Origin: Planctomycetota bacterium
GTDB lineage: Bacteria; Planctomycetota; UBA11346
Assembly (NCBI GenBank): GCA_016745075.1
Contig: JADGDD010000010.1
Span: forward strand, 110,145-174,144
DNA: 64,000 bases
Reading direction: 5' to 3'
Shown: positions 35,801-44,933 of the stretch, piece after piece
Position numbering within the stretch: the stretch's first letter is position 1
Layout of the letters: each line of letters opens with the position of its first letter
Program-made: the position numbers and the translations under genes
The notes under the pieces: model-generated
What the model was told of the DNA's origin: nothing
The model's database searches: none
What the model saw: only the letters and a program-made list of their open reading frames with translations

Positions 35801-36963
35801 GAATACTTACGTTGTTCATAGATATGATTCGTCCAAGTCGGTTGTCTAGCTTCAACGAGAAGGTAACGGTTGATACACCTCTTGATACTGTGTTTAAGGA
35901 AATGGGTGGGACTTTCTATCCAAATTGTTTTACCCCCGGACCTGATACACCAAGAGGTATTTCCTCATACTTAACGGGTGTCAATCCATACCAAAATGGT
36001 TGTAGTACTCGACTAAAGTGGCCGCAATATTTTTTAAACAAAAAACTACTAACAGTTTTTGATTTGTTTTTAGAGAAAGATTATGCCATACAGTGTTTTT
36101 CCTCGCCAGCGGAGAGAAATACGGGGCTTTTCCCTCAGCATATAGCAGACATGGACATTCATAATGAAGATTATGATATGGGAAAATATTTGTCGAATAT
36201 AGAGCTAAAAAAAGACCATTTTTTGTTTGTTAGCATTCCTGATTATCATTGGGCTTTTGATGATTATGGGTATTCCGAACATGGGGAAAAAGAGGCTTAT
36301 AAGGTTACAAAAAGTGCCTGTGATATTGTTTTTGAGTCTTTAAATAAAGACGATTTTGATCATATTTTTGTATTTTCCGATCATGGGTTCAAATTTTCCT
36401 CTGAAAAGGCATTGCAGCCCAAAGAGTATATGCTTGATGCGAATCGAGCAAACTGCCTGTTGATTCATAGAGAGAAAAATCAACAAGAGATAGTAAAGGA
36501 TAAGCGACTCTGTTCTTTAACGGATCTCTATGCTAGTTATCAAGATATACTAGAAGCAGATACAGGAAAAGGTTTTTCCGTGTTGTCTGAGAATGAAAGA
36601 ACGCACGTTGTTTTGGAAGACCATGTGGATTTTGCTCCGGCCATAAATCAAAATATAGATTTATGGGGACTTGTAACAAAAGAAGTAACATATATTAGAA
36701 CATTAACAGGAGCAATGTTGATTGATAGAGAATCGAATGTCATCAACAGAGAGGTTAACGATGGACATGATGCTGTATTAAAAGAATGCTCATCGTTTGG
36801 TGTGTACATTGATGAATATGAAAAGGTGTTTCGGTATAAAGATAATATTCTATCGAAATCTGTTTATATGAATGGTGTGACAAGAAAAACAAAAAGTAGC
36901 CTGTACAAATATTTTTACATCGTCATAGATACGATCCGGTATTACATAGGGAAGAAAAAGTGA
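35797..36963 (+). CDS. Sulfatase-like protein of the alkaline phosphatase superfamily
   Basis: A 388-residue cytosolic protein with the metal-site layout of the superfamily. An Asp lies in the first strand (LTLFIDMIRPSRL, D9). The nucleophile-position threonine T51 is in CFTPGPDTPRGISSYLTG. A D/H pair is in SIPDYHWAFDDYG (about 149-151), and D195/H196 are in FVFSDHGFKF. There is no signal peptide or membrane segment, unlike LtaS/EptA enzymes. Family members hydrolyse or transfer phosphate, sulfate or phosphonate groups. In this operon it could move the aminoethylphosphonate group or edit it, but no substrate can be read from sequence. It overlaps its neighbours at both ends. Confidence 0.75.
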   Translation: MRILTLFIDMIRPSRLSSFNEKVTVDTPLDTVFKEMGGTFYPNCFTPGPDTPRGISSYLTGVNPYQNGCSTRLKWPQYFLNKKLLTVFDLFLEKDYAIQCFSSPAERNTGLFPQHIADMDIHNEDYDMGKYLSNIELKKDHFLFVSIPDYHWAFDDYGYSEHGEKEAYKVTKSACDIVFESLNKDDFDHIFVFSDHGFKFSSEKALQPKEYMLDANRANCLLIHREKNQQEIVKDKRLCSLTDLYASYQDILEADTGKGFSVLSENERTHVVLEDHVDFAPAINQNIDLWGLVTKEVTYIRTLTGAMLIDRESNVINREVNDGHDAVLKECSSFGVYIDEYEKVFRYKDNILSKSVYMNGVTRKTKSSLYKYFYIVIDTIRYYIGKKK

Positions 36964-37970
36964 CACACAAAATACTATATATTGGATTTAAATACGAATA
37001 TGGCAATAAAAACGATGGAACTGGTCTGAATTACGAGGCTTGGTTTAAAGGGTTTCAGGGGCTTGGTTATGAAACACAAGGGGTATTCTTTGATGAACCT
37101 GCTACAGACTCGTTGCACGACCAAATAGTAAGCAAAGCTGAGCAGATACGGCCAGATATGATATTCTTTATATTACAAAAGAGCCAAGTAGATGTGGAAA
37201 CTTTACAAGTCTTGAAAGAGAAAGGGTTTCGGACCGTAGGTTTTTTTGGTGATGACCAATGGCGTTTTGATGACTGGACGTACCAATATGCGCCACATTT
37301 TTCTGCCTGTATCACAACAGATCGTTTTAGTGTTGATAAATACAAACAAGTTGGCCAGGCCAATATCATATATAGCCAGTGGGCTTCATTGGAAAGTAGT
37401 GTAAAATATGAAGATGTTGCCTATAAGTACGATGTGAGTTTTGTTGGTGGGATGAGTCCATATAGAAAATGGTTTGTTACATGTTTACAGAAAAGAGGAA
37501 TACAGGTAGAGTGTTTTGGTGGTGGCTGGGACAATGGTCGAGTAAGCTATGAACAGATGGAAGATATTTTTGCTACCAGTAAAATTAATTTGAATATCTC
37601 AAATAGTACTCATTTTGATGTGCGGTTTCTCCTATCAACCCTCAAAGGAATGGCATTAGCTTTAAGGTCCCTTCTTAAAGGGACTGGGAAAAATAGTAGC
37701 CAAATGAAAGCAAGGAACTTTGAAATACCCGTACAAGGAGGGTTTCAGCTAACAGACTATGTGCTTACTATAGAAGAGTATTTTAATATAGGCAAAGAAA
37801 TCATATGTTACAACGATTTAGATGAAGCGGAAAAAGCGATACAGTATTATTTAAGAAATGAAGAACTGAGAGAACAGGTTAAACAATCTGGTATAAAAAG
37901 AGCACGAGCAGAGCATACCTTTCCGTGCCGTATTATTCATTTCATGAAAGAACTGGACAAGGTTCTGTAA
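36960..37970 (+). CDS. Glycosyltransferase of the CgeB-like type
   Basis: A 336-residue predicted GT-B glycosyltransferase. The N-terminal half has VGFFGDDQWRFDDW and YDVSFVGGMSPYRKWFVTCL. The C-terminal half has the family signature MKARNFEIPVQGGFQLTDY (donor site), followed by CYNDLDEAEKAIQYYL and RAEHTFPCR. These resemble the CgeB/DUF3880 group (Glyco_trans_1_2). It probably adds one sugar to the lipid-linked repeat unit; donor and acceptor are unknown. The start is GTG at 36960, sharing GTGA with the preceding stop, and it ends four bases before the next gene. Confidence 0.82.
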   Translation: MTHKILYIGFKYEYGNKNDGTGLNYEAWFKGFQGLGYETQGVFFDEPATDSLHDQIVSKAEQIRPDMIFFILQKSQVDVETLQVLKEKGFRTVGFFGDDQWRFDDWTYQYAPHFSACITTDRFSVDKYKQVGQANIIYSQWASLESSVKYEDVAYKYDVSFVGGMSPYRKWFVTCLQKRGIQVECFGGGWDNGRVSYEQMEDIFATSKINLNISNSTHFDVRFLLSTLKGMALALRSLLKGTGKNSSQMKARNFEIPVQGGFQLTDYVLTIEEYFNIGKEIICYNDLDEAEKAIQYYLRNEELREQVKQSGIKRARAEHTFPCRIIHFMKELDKVL

Positions 37971-37974
37971 GTTT

Positions 37975-39459
37975 ATGAACGAAGTAGTAGATAAAGAGAC
38001 GCTTGCTTGCTTACTGGAGAATCATTTTGTAAGCGGGTTAGACAAAGAGGCCTATGATGTTCAGTCAGTTGATCCTGTAGAGATGCTAAGCTCTACCCGA
38101 TTTGATCTAGCCTTTAAACTTTTGTATTTAGAAAAACGTCAAAAAACCCCATCCTATGCACGGAGTGTGTACGATGAGCATATTAGGGCGTTTAGCCTTG
38201 GCAGCTATACTGAACCCGGAAATAATACAAAAAAAGGTTCTGATGGCTTTATTTCTGCTTTTGAAGAAACCTATAGCGATATTGAGAAGAATGGGTTTGA
38301 TTCTAGAAAAACAGTGATCCCTTTATCGCTGAATGGATCTCTAGCGAATGGTTCGCATCGGGTGGCAAGTGCGCTATTTCTCAAAAAGAACATTAGCTGT
38401 GTTCAATTGAATGAGAATAACCACATTTATGACTACCGTTTTTTTTACGATAGAAACATTAATAGTGGATGCTTAGATGCGGTAGCGACGACATTTGTAG
38501 AATATGCGTCAGATATATATCTGGCTTGTGTTTGGCCAACGGCTAATGGCAGTGATAGAGACATTGAAAAACTCATTCCTAATATTGTCTATCGTAAAGA
38601 AGTGACGCTCAATGAAAAAGGAGCGCATAACCTTTTGTCACAAATTTATTATGATGAAAAATGGATTGGAAGCCCAGAAAATAACTATAGAGGAGTGCTT
38701 GGTAAGCTCGTCGAGTGTTTTAAATCATTTGACCCTGTTCGCATTATAGCATTCCAGGCTGATAACTTAGAGCAAGTTGTAGATATTAAGGACAAAATAC
38801 GAGGCCTTTTTAATGTAGGAAAGCATTCTGTTCACATTACCGATACCAAGGAAGAAGCAGTGCGGTTGGCTCGCATCGTTTTTAATGATAATAGTGTACA
38901 TTTTCTAAATTATGCGCAGCCGTATTCATTCTCATCGACACATCATCGAATTACGAAGGTGAAAGCGTGCATGCAGAATAATAATATAGATTTTAGTGAC
39001 ATGGTTTTGGATACAGGTATGGTTTTGTCTGTATATGGTTTAAGGAAAAGTCAGGACATAGACTATTTCATCAATAAGCATCAAAGTTTGAGAACTGCTG
39101 AAAATTTGTTTGAATGTCATAATGATGAATTAACTTTTCATGAAGAAAATGCTGAAACCTTGCTTTATAATCCAGAGTATTATTTTTATTTTGATGATGT
39201 GAAATTCGTATCTTTTAATCAAATATATAGAATGAAAAAAAACAGAGGGGAAGAGAAAGATCGCAACGATTGTAAAATGATGGAATCACTCATTGAACAT
39301 AATTCATTGAAATACGTAATGAACCGAATGAAGCAACGTGTATTCTATGGAAAGGTTAAAGTGCGTGCTTTGCTTATCAGTATACTTAAAGGCCTTGGCT
39401 TATATAATATTGTTAAGAGCCTCTTTCTCCGAAAGAATCGTGCTGATAATGAAAGATAG
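37975..39459 (+). CDS. Unrecognised protein with ParB-like and nucleotidyltransferase-like motifs
   Basis: A 494-residue soluble protein with no family I can name. Residues 115-145 (IPLSLNGSLANGSHRVASALFL) resemble the ParB/sulfiredoxin-type nucleotide-binding motif. Residues 345-364 (DTGMVLSVYGLRKSQDIDYF) match the G...DhD pattern of the nucleotidyltransferase fold, with D361 and D363 as candidate metal ligands. EEKDRNDCKMME near 426-437 resembles the KDxxDL helix that follows in such proteins. LicD-type phosphocholine transferases belong to the same broad superfamily, so this is my best candidate for the enzyme that moves phosphonate from CMP to a sugar. That role is inference. Confidence 0.6.
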   Translation: MNEVVDKETLACLLENHFVSGLDKEAYDVQSVDPVEMLSSTRFDLAFKLLYLEKRQKTPSYARSVYDEHIRAFSLGSYTEPGNNTKKGSDGFISAFEETYSDIEKNGFDSRKTVIPLSLNGSLANGSHRVASALFLKKNISCVQLNENNHIYDYRFFYDRNINSGCLDAVATTFVEYASDIYLACVWPTANGSDRDIEKLIPNIVYRKEVTLNEKGAHNLLSQIYYDEKWIGSPENNYRGVLGKLVECFKSFDPVRIIAFQADNLEQVVDIKDKIRGLFNVGKHSVHITDTKEEAVRLARIVFNDNSVHFLNYAQPYSFSSTHHRITKVKACMQNNNIDFSDMVLDTGMVLSVYGLRKSQDIDYFINKHQSLRTAENLFECHNDELTFHEENAETLLYNPEYYFYFDDVKFVSFNQIYRMKKNRGEEKDRNDCKMMESLIEHNSLKYVMNRMKQRVFYGKVKVRALLISILKGLGLYNIVKSLFLRKNRADNER

Positions 39460-40462
39460 ACCAATCGTATCCGTTGTTATGTCTGTCTATAATGGAGAAC
39501 TTCATCTAGCGGCGGCCATCGAAAGTATTCTTTCTCAGACGTATAAAGATTTTGAGTATATTATTATCAATGATGGATCGACAGATAATAGTTTGGCGAT
39601 CATACGTGAATTCGAGAAAAAAGATAGGCGCATTGTTGTTCGTGATAGAGCAAACAAAGGCCTGATATATAGCTTAAATGAAGGCATACAGCTAGCGAAG
39701 GGGCACTATATCGCCCGCATGGATGCAGATGATATGAGTATGCCAGAAAGACTTGAGAAGCAGTTGGCATACATGGAAGAACATAATCTCGATATATGTG
39801 GTTCTGCGGTACGTGTTTTTAATACACAGAGAGAGATAAGAACTTGGTCTTATCCGGTAGATGATGCGGCAATAAAATTTATGCTTAAATTTAAAACAGC
39901 GTTTGCTCATCCATCAGTTCTTATGAGAACATCTTTGTTCAAGACAGGTCTAAGATATGCAGACTGTAAGCATGCCGAGGATTATAGACTATGGGTCGAC
40001 ATGGCTCTACAAAATTACAAGATGGGCAACATGGATGCTGTTCTGTTGCGTTATCGGTGTCATTCTGGACAAGTCTCACGTATTCATCAAAAGATACAGA
40101 GAAAGAATACGCAGAATGTTTCATGGTATTATCAAAAGAAGGCAAAGGGGTACTGGCCTATCATAGCTGTTTTTATGAAACAAGTCCAAATAAATGGAAA
40201 GAGACGTCGTTTATTACAACTTTGCTCTTTGATAAATAAAGAGAGAAGGAAAGAAGGACTACGGGACGATCTTTTTGGGTCGGTGATTGTGTCTGTGTTC
40301 AGGTCATCTCACCCAATGCGAGTTTTTCTCCTTTTTGTATACCTACGTGCATTAAGAAACCACAAAAAAACACCTGAAGAAATTGTTACATTTGCGGTTC
40401 AGGCACTGTGTACCATTGATAAAAATTCGTCTTTGTATCATTTTCTCAAAAGGTTTGTTTAA
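39449..40462 (+). CDS. Glycosyltransferase family 2
   Basis: A 337-residue GT-A glycosyltransferase with the family 2 core: VSVVMSVYNGELHLAAAIESIL, NDGSTDNSLAI, the metal-binding RMDADDMSMPERLEKQ, and the acceptor-side HAEDYRLWVDMAL. The ATG at 39449 lies inside the last 11 bases of the preceding gene, and upstream frame extension is explained by that overlap. It lacks membrane helices. It should transfer a sugar from a nucleotide donor to the growing lipid-linked oligosaccharide; linkage and donor are not readable. Confidence 0.9.
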   Translation: MKDRPIVSVVMSVYNGELHLAAAIESILSQTYKDFEYIIINDGSTDNSLAIIREFEKKDRRIVVRDRANKGLIYSLNEGIQLAKGHYIARMDADDMSMPERLEKQLAYMEEHNLDICGSAVRVFNTQREIRTWSYPVDDAAIKFMLKFKTAFAHPSVLMRTSLFKTGLRYADCKHAEDYRLWVDMALQNYKMGNMDAVLLRYRCHSGQVSRIHQKIQRKNTQNVSWYYQKKAKGYWPIIAVFMKQVQINGKRRRLLQLCSLINKERRKEGLRDDLFGSVIVSVFRSSHPMRVFLLFVYLRALRNHKKTPEEIVTFAVQALCTIDKNSSLYHFLKRFV

Positions 40463-40498
40463 AATGTATAAGCAAGATGTAAATAAGAGGAGATTCTG

Positions 40499-41614
40499 TT
40501 GAATAAGCGTGCGTTGATAACGGGAATTACAGGTCAGGACGGTGCCTATTTGGCAGAGTTCTTATTAAAAAAAGGCTATGAAGTTCATGGCATTAAACGG
40601 CGAGCATCTTCGTTTAATACACAGCGGATAGATCACCTTTTTGAAGAACCGCATAAAGAAGGAGCCAAACTCTTTCTTCATTATGGAGATTTAACAGATT
40701 CAACAAATCTGATACGTATCATCCAAGAAGTGCAGCCAGATGAGATCTATAATTTGGCAGCGATGAGTCATGTGCATGTGAGTTTTGATACGCCAGAGTA
40801 TACAGCTAATGCGGATGGCGTGGGAGCTTTGCGACTGTTAGAGGCATTGCGTATTTTAAATATGGAAGAGAAGACCCGTATTTATCAAGCTTCAACATCA
40901 GAGCTATACGGGAAGGTTGCGGAAATACCGCAGACAGAAAACACACCATTTCATCCGCGTAGTCCATATGCAGTAGCAAAAATGTATGCGTACTGGATTA
41001 TGGTTAATTATAGAGAATCGTATGGTTTGTTTGCGTGTAATGGCATATTGTTTAATCATGAGAGCCCCATTCGTGGCGAAACATTTGTTACTAGGAAAAT
41101 AACACGTGCAGTAGCACGAATAGCGCTCGGTTTGCAAACAAATATGTATTTAGGGAATTTGGACGCAAAAAGAGATTGGGGGCATGCTCGAGATTACGTA
41201 GAGGCCATGTATCTCATGCTTCAACAAGACACAGCAGAAGATTATGTGATAGCAACTGGTGTTACGACACCAGTCCGTGAATTTGTACGTCTGGCTTTTG
41301 CAGAGGTTGGTATAAGCATCGTGTTTGAAGGGCAGGGAATAGAGGAAATCGGACGAGTGACTGCTTGTGCACACCAAGAATATAAAGCGATAGAAGGACA
41401 AGTGGTCGTACGTGTTGATGCACGGTATTATCGTCCAGCTGAGGTTGATATACTTGTTGGAGATGCTAGTAAGGCGAAGCGACAGCTTGGTTGGTCTCCC
41501 AAATGTAGCCTCCAAGATTTAATTTCAGAGATGGTTGCGGGGGATCTAAAAAGTGCTCAGCAAGATTCCTATTTAACAGACGGCGGTTTTGCTGTGCAAT
41601 CATACTATGAGTAG
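40499..41614 (+). CDS. gmd: GDP-mannose 4,6-dehydratase
   Basis: This enzyme converts GDP-D-mannose to GDP-4-keto-6-deoxy-D-mannose, the branch point for fucose, colitose, rhamnose and perosamine. The 371-residue SDR protein has the NADP motif [29 protein letters not shown], the catalytic [11 protein letters not shown] with [12 protein letters not shown] (Tyr-X3-Lys), and [17 protein letters not shown]. These are very characteristic of Gmd. The start is TTG at 40499 with AGGAG nine bases upstream. GDP-mannose supply genes (manB, manC) are not in the window. Confidence 0.96.
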   Translation: MNKRALITGITGQDGAYLAEFLLKKGYEVHGIKRRASSFNTQRIDHLFEEPHKEGAKLFLHYGDLTDSTNLIRIIQEVQPDEIYNLAAMSHVHVSFDTPEYTANADGVGALRLLEALRILNMEEKTRIYQASTSELYGKVAEIPQTENTPFHPRSPYAVAKMYAYWIMVNYRESYGLFACNGILFNHESPIRGETFVTRKITRAVARIALGLQTNMYLGNLDAKRDWGHARDYVEAMYLMLQQDTAEDYVIATGVTTPVREFVRLAFAEVGISIVFEGQGIEEIGRVTACAHQEYKAIEGQVVVRVDARYYRPAEVDILVGDASKAKRQLGWSPKCSLQDLISEMVAGDLKSAQQDSYLTDGGFAVQSYYE

Positions 41615-41621
41615 GGAAGAT

Positions 41622-42554
41622 ATGCGAATAATGATAACTGGCGCTCGCGGTATGGTGGGGCGAAACGTGGTTAACCATTCAGGGCTGGCGGGGTATGAAT
41701 TACTGACTCCGAATAGAAAAGAGCTCAATCTCTGTGATGCTCAGGCTGTTCTCGATTATATATCGAAAGCTTCTCCTGATATAATTATTCATTGTGCCGG
41801 GAAGGTTGGTGGCATTCAGGCAAATATAAATGATCCAGTTGCTTTCTTATGCGAAAACATGGATATGGGGCGCAATGTAGTGCTTGCTGCACAACAAGCA
41901 GGTGTGAAGAAGCTTATCAACCTTGGCTCTTCTTGTATGTATCCACGTGCTGTTGATGGTACATTAAAGGAAGAATATATATTAACAGGTGAGCTGGAGC
42001 CAACGAATGAAGGTTACGCATTAGCCAAGATTATGGTGGCTCGCCTGTGTCGATATATATCAGAGCAGAATGTGTCGTATTGTTATAAAACACTGATACC
42101 TTGTAACATCTATGGATCATGGGATGTCTTTGATCCAAACCGTTCTCATATGATTCCCGCCGTTATCAGAAAAATCCATGAAGCAAAAGAGAGTGGTGCT
42201 CGTGAAGTTGAAATTTGGGGTGATGGGACAGCTCGCCGCGAGTTCTTATATGCAGCGGATTTAGCGGATTGTATTGTACGAGCGAGCTTACATATAGAAT
42301 CATTGCCAGATATGATGAATGTGGGTATTGGTAAAGATCTTGATATTAACGGCTATTACAAGCTTGTAGCAGAGGTAGTCGGATATACTGGGACATTCAC
42401 TCATGACCTATCAAAGCCAGTGGGTATGAAAAATAAGTTAGTTGATACATCGCGGGCTACAGCATGGGGGTGGCAAGCACAAACAGACTGGCGTGAAGGT
42501 TTAGCTCAAACATATCAATTTTTCTGTGAAACATACGGAGATAAAAGGGCATGA
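41622..42554 (+). CDS. colC: GDP-L-colitose / GDP-L-fucose synthase-like epimerase-reductase
   Basis: A 310-residue SDR of the GDP-fucose synthase family, which epimerises C3/C5 or C5 and reduces C4. It has MITGARGMVGRNVV, the catalytic NLGSSCMYPR, YALAKIMVARLC (Tyr-X3-Lys) and SHMIPAVIRKIHEAKESG with WGDGTARREFLYA. Because the next gene is ColD-like, the likely role is ColC: reducing the 3-deoxy intermediate to GDP-L-colitose. Fucose synthase (Fcl) remains possible from sequence alone. I chose ATG 41622, five bases after AGGG; an ATG at 41607 overlaps gmd. The stop shares ATGA with the next start. Confidence 0.8.
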   Translation: MRIMITGARGMVGRNVVNHSGLAGYELLTPNRKELNLCDAQAVLDYISKASPDIIIHCAGKVGGIQANINDPVAFLCENMDMGRNVVLAAQQAGVKKLINLGSSCMYPRAVDGTLKEEYILTGELEPTNEGYALAKIMVARLCRYISEQNVSYCYKTLIPCNIYGSWDVFDPNRSHMIPAVIRKIHEAKESGAREVEIWGDGTARREFLYAADLADCIVRASLHIESLPDMMNVGIGKDLDINGYYKLVAEVVGYTGTFTHDLSKPVGMKNKLVDTSRATAWGWQAQTDWREGLAQTYQFFCETYGDKRA

Positions 42555-43729
42555 AATACCCATTAGCGAGTAGTTCTTGGGCAGACGAAGAATTAGCAGC
42601 GATTCAAGCTGTTATTGATTCAGATAGATACTCAATGGGGCAATATGTAGAGGATTTTGAACAAGCTTTTGCCGCATACGTTGGGAGTAAGTATGCAGTG
42701 ATGGTAAACTCGGGTTCTTCTGCGAATTTATTAATGATATCTGCTTTATTATATAGAGACAAAGGTAAGTTACGGCCAGGAGATGAAATAATTGTCCCAG
42801 CAGTATCGTGGTCAACAACTTATGCACCTTTGCAGCAACATGGCTTTCATGTGTGTTTTGTAGATGTGGACAGAGATACATTAAATATAGATATTGATGC
42901 TTTAGAAAAAGCGATAACGAAGAAGACAAAAGCAATCGTATTGGTGAACTTGCTTGGTAATGCCAATGATTTTGATCGCATACAGAGACTTGTGGAAGAT
43001 AATAATATTCTGCTCTTAGAAGATAACTGCGAATCGCTGGGTGCTGAATATAAAGGAAAACAGTGTGGAAGCATGGGCCTCATGGGTACCTATTCAACAT
43101 TCTTTTCGCACCATATTTCTACTATGGAAGGTGGTTTGGTGGTAACAAATGATGAAGAACTTTATCATATCATGTTATCAGTGCGTTCTCATGGCTGGAC
43201 ACGCACCCTTCCACAAGAAAATCATGTATGTACAAAAGGAGCAGATCCTTTTTATGAATCATTTCGCTTTGTTTTGCCAGGGTATAATTTACGACCGATA
43301 GAAATGTCGGGCGCTATTGGTCTTTGTCAGCTAGAGAAGTTGCCACAATTTATTAAAAGGAGAAGGAGCAACGCAGAATATTTCCGTGATAGAATGAAGC
43401 AATTTTCTCATCTTCGGTTGCAAAAAGAGATTGGGAAGAGTTCATGGTTTGGTTTTGCTCTGATTGTAGAAGAGAGTTTTCCGTGCTCTCGAGATGAATT
43501 AGTACGACGCTGCTCAGAAGCAGGCATTGACTGTCGCCCCATTGTAACAGGTAACTTTACAAGAAATCCAGTTATATCTTATTTTGACTACCATATACAT
43601 GACAGTCTTAACAATGCGGATACCGTGCATGATCAAGGATTTTTTATTGGAAACCATGGTTTTGACATTACTTCAGAAATTGATTATTTCATTGAAACAG
43701 TGCAAGTGGCTATGAAAGCGTCGTGTTAA
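42551..43729 (+). CDS. colD: GDP-4-keto-6-deoxymannose 3-dehydratase (ColD-like)
   Basis: A 392-residue DegT/DnrJ/EryC1 family PLP protein. The site of the Schiff-base lysine holds histidine: TFFSHHISTMEGG, with H187 and H188. Replacement of this lysine by His marks the sugar 3-dehydratases ColD and RfbH/E1; ColD of E. coli uses His188. The iron-sulfur cysteine cluster of RfbH is not evident and the length fits ColD (about 388). It should remove the C3 hydroxyl of GDP-4-keto-6-deoxymannose using PLP and glutamate, with gmd upstream supplying the substrate. A perosamine synthase would need the lysine. Confidence 0.9.
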   Translation: MKYPLASSSWADEELAAIQAVIDSDRYSMGQYVEDFEQAFAAYVGSKYAVMVNSGSSANLLMISALLYRDKGKLRPGDEIIVPAVSWSTTYAPLQQHGFHVCFVDVDRDTLNIDIDALEKAITKKTKAIVLVNLLGNANDFDRIQRLVEDNNILLLEDNCESLGAEYKGKQCGSMGLMGTYSTFFSHHISTMEGGLVVTNDEELYHIMLSVRSHGWTRTLPQENHVCTKGADPFYESFRFVLPGYNLRPIEMSGAIGLCQLEKLPQFIKRRRSNAEYFRDRMKQFSHLRLQKEIGKSSWFGFALIVEESFPCSRDELVRRCSEAGIDCRPIVTGNFTRNPVISYFDYHIHDSLNNADTVHDQGFFIGNHGFDITSEIDYFIETVQVAMKASC

Positions 43730-43775
43730 TAGATGAACCTGTTCTATAGAAAAATATTTTTCAGAAACTGTAGCC

Positions 43776-44894
43776 ATGACGAATAAAATTAAAATTTTAA
43801 TAATGGTTGGGTCTCCCATTGGGGGAATACGTAGGCATGTGCATGACCTCATCAGCAATTTGTCACAAGATGTATTTGACGTATATTATATTTATTCGTC
43901 TTTAGGGGCAGACCAACTTTTTGCGGAAGAGCTGCCTGTCATAAAGAATTGTTGTATGGAAGTAAAATCCTTACCAATTGTGAAACGTCCAAGTTTGCGT
44001 GACTGTGCGAATATTGGAAGTGTGGTTTCTTTTATAATTAAGAATAACATCGATATTATTCATGGCCATGGAGCAAAAGGGGGATTGTATGCACGAGTCG
44101 CGTCATTGCTTACTCGGAGAAAAAGTGTTTATACTCCACATGGAGGTGCGGTTCATCGGATGTTTGGTCGAATAGAAGAACTGATTTATTCGACCATAGA
44201 AAAAATAGTCCAACGCTGCACTCACTGTTTGATTTTTGAATCGAGGTACACACAAGAGGCATATGCTCGGCATACTGGTGGTATTCGTTGTCAGTATGAG
44301 ATTATCTATAATGGTGTTGCGAAGATTTCCCCTGAACGAAAGGCTGATTGTGTAAACAATATTGTTTGTCATGAAGGTATTCGCAACTTAGGTGTTTTTG
44401 GACTTTTGCGTAAGGAAAAAGGCCAGCATGTAGCAATTGCAATGATGCCGTTGTTATTATCTGAACAGAAAGTACACTTGCATATTTTTGGCACCGGCCC
44501 AGATAGGGATGCATTAGAAAAACAGGCAGAAGAAATAAGCGTAGAGGAGAATATTACTTTTCATGGCGAGGTTTTGGATGTTGTTCCCTATATGCAAAAA
44601 ATGGACCTTATTGTAGTTCCTTCTTTGTTTGAATCTTTTGGGTATGTACCAGTAGAGGCTCGAAGGCTTGGAATTCCATGTGTAGCTACTGCTGTTGGTG
44701 GTTTGCTTGAAACCGTACAACATGAGGTGAATGGTCTCCTGTGCAAAGAGAATTCTCCATGTGCATTGAAAGATTCTATCTTGCTGGCATTACAGAAGGA
44801 ATGGCCACAGACATTTTCTTGGGAGGAATTTCGTTTACCAACAATGGTGGGGAAGATTTCAACTGTATACAAACGTTTACTGAATAAGAGGTAG
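43776..44894 (+). CDS. Glycosyltransferase family 4
   Basis: A 372-residue GT-B retaining glycosyltransferase. Markers are VGSPIGGIRRHVHDL near the N-terminus, IIHGHGAKGGLYARVAS, YTPHGGAVHR, LGVFGLLRKEKGQHVAIAM, and the donor-binding E-X7-E type motif VPSLFESFGYVPVEARRLG. It is the last gene of the plus-strand locus, 46 bases after the ColD-like gene. It is a candidate for adding colitose or the first sugar after the priming residue, but the donor cannot be read. No terminator is visible in the 39 bases before the convergent gene. Confidence 0.92.
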   Translation: MTNKIKILIMVGSPIGGIRRHVHDLISNLSQDVFDVYYIYSSLGADQLFAEELPVIKNCCMEVKSLPIVKRPSLRDCANIGSVVSFIIKNNIDIIHGHGAKGGLYARVASLLTRRKSVYTPHGGAVHRMFGRIEELIYSTIEKIVQRCTHCLIFESRYTQEAYARHTGGIRCQYEIIYNGVAKISPERKADCVNNIVCHEGIRNLGVFGLLRKEKGQHVAIAMMPLLLSEQKVHLHIFGTGPDRDALEKQAEEISVEENITFHGEVLDVVPYMQKMDLIVVPSLFESFGYVPVEARRLGIPCVATAVGGLLETVQHEVNGLLCKENSPCALKDSILLALQKEWPQTFSWEEFRLPTMVGKISTVYKRLLNKR

Positions 44895-44933
44895 TACCTT
44901 GGCTCTTCTGTAGGCTAACAGGGTTGCAGTAGA

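Noticed and set aside
42551..43729. GDP-perosamine synthase call for the DegT-family gene
   Set aside because: The PLP lysine is replaced by His (FSHHIS), so transamination is not expected; ColD fits better. RfbH was also considered but its iron-sulfur cysteines and length are not matched.
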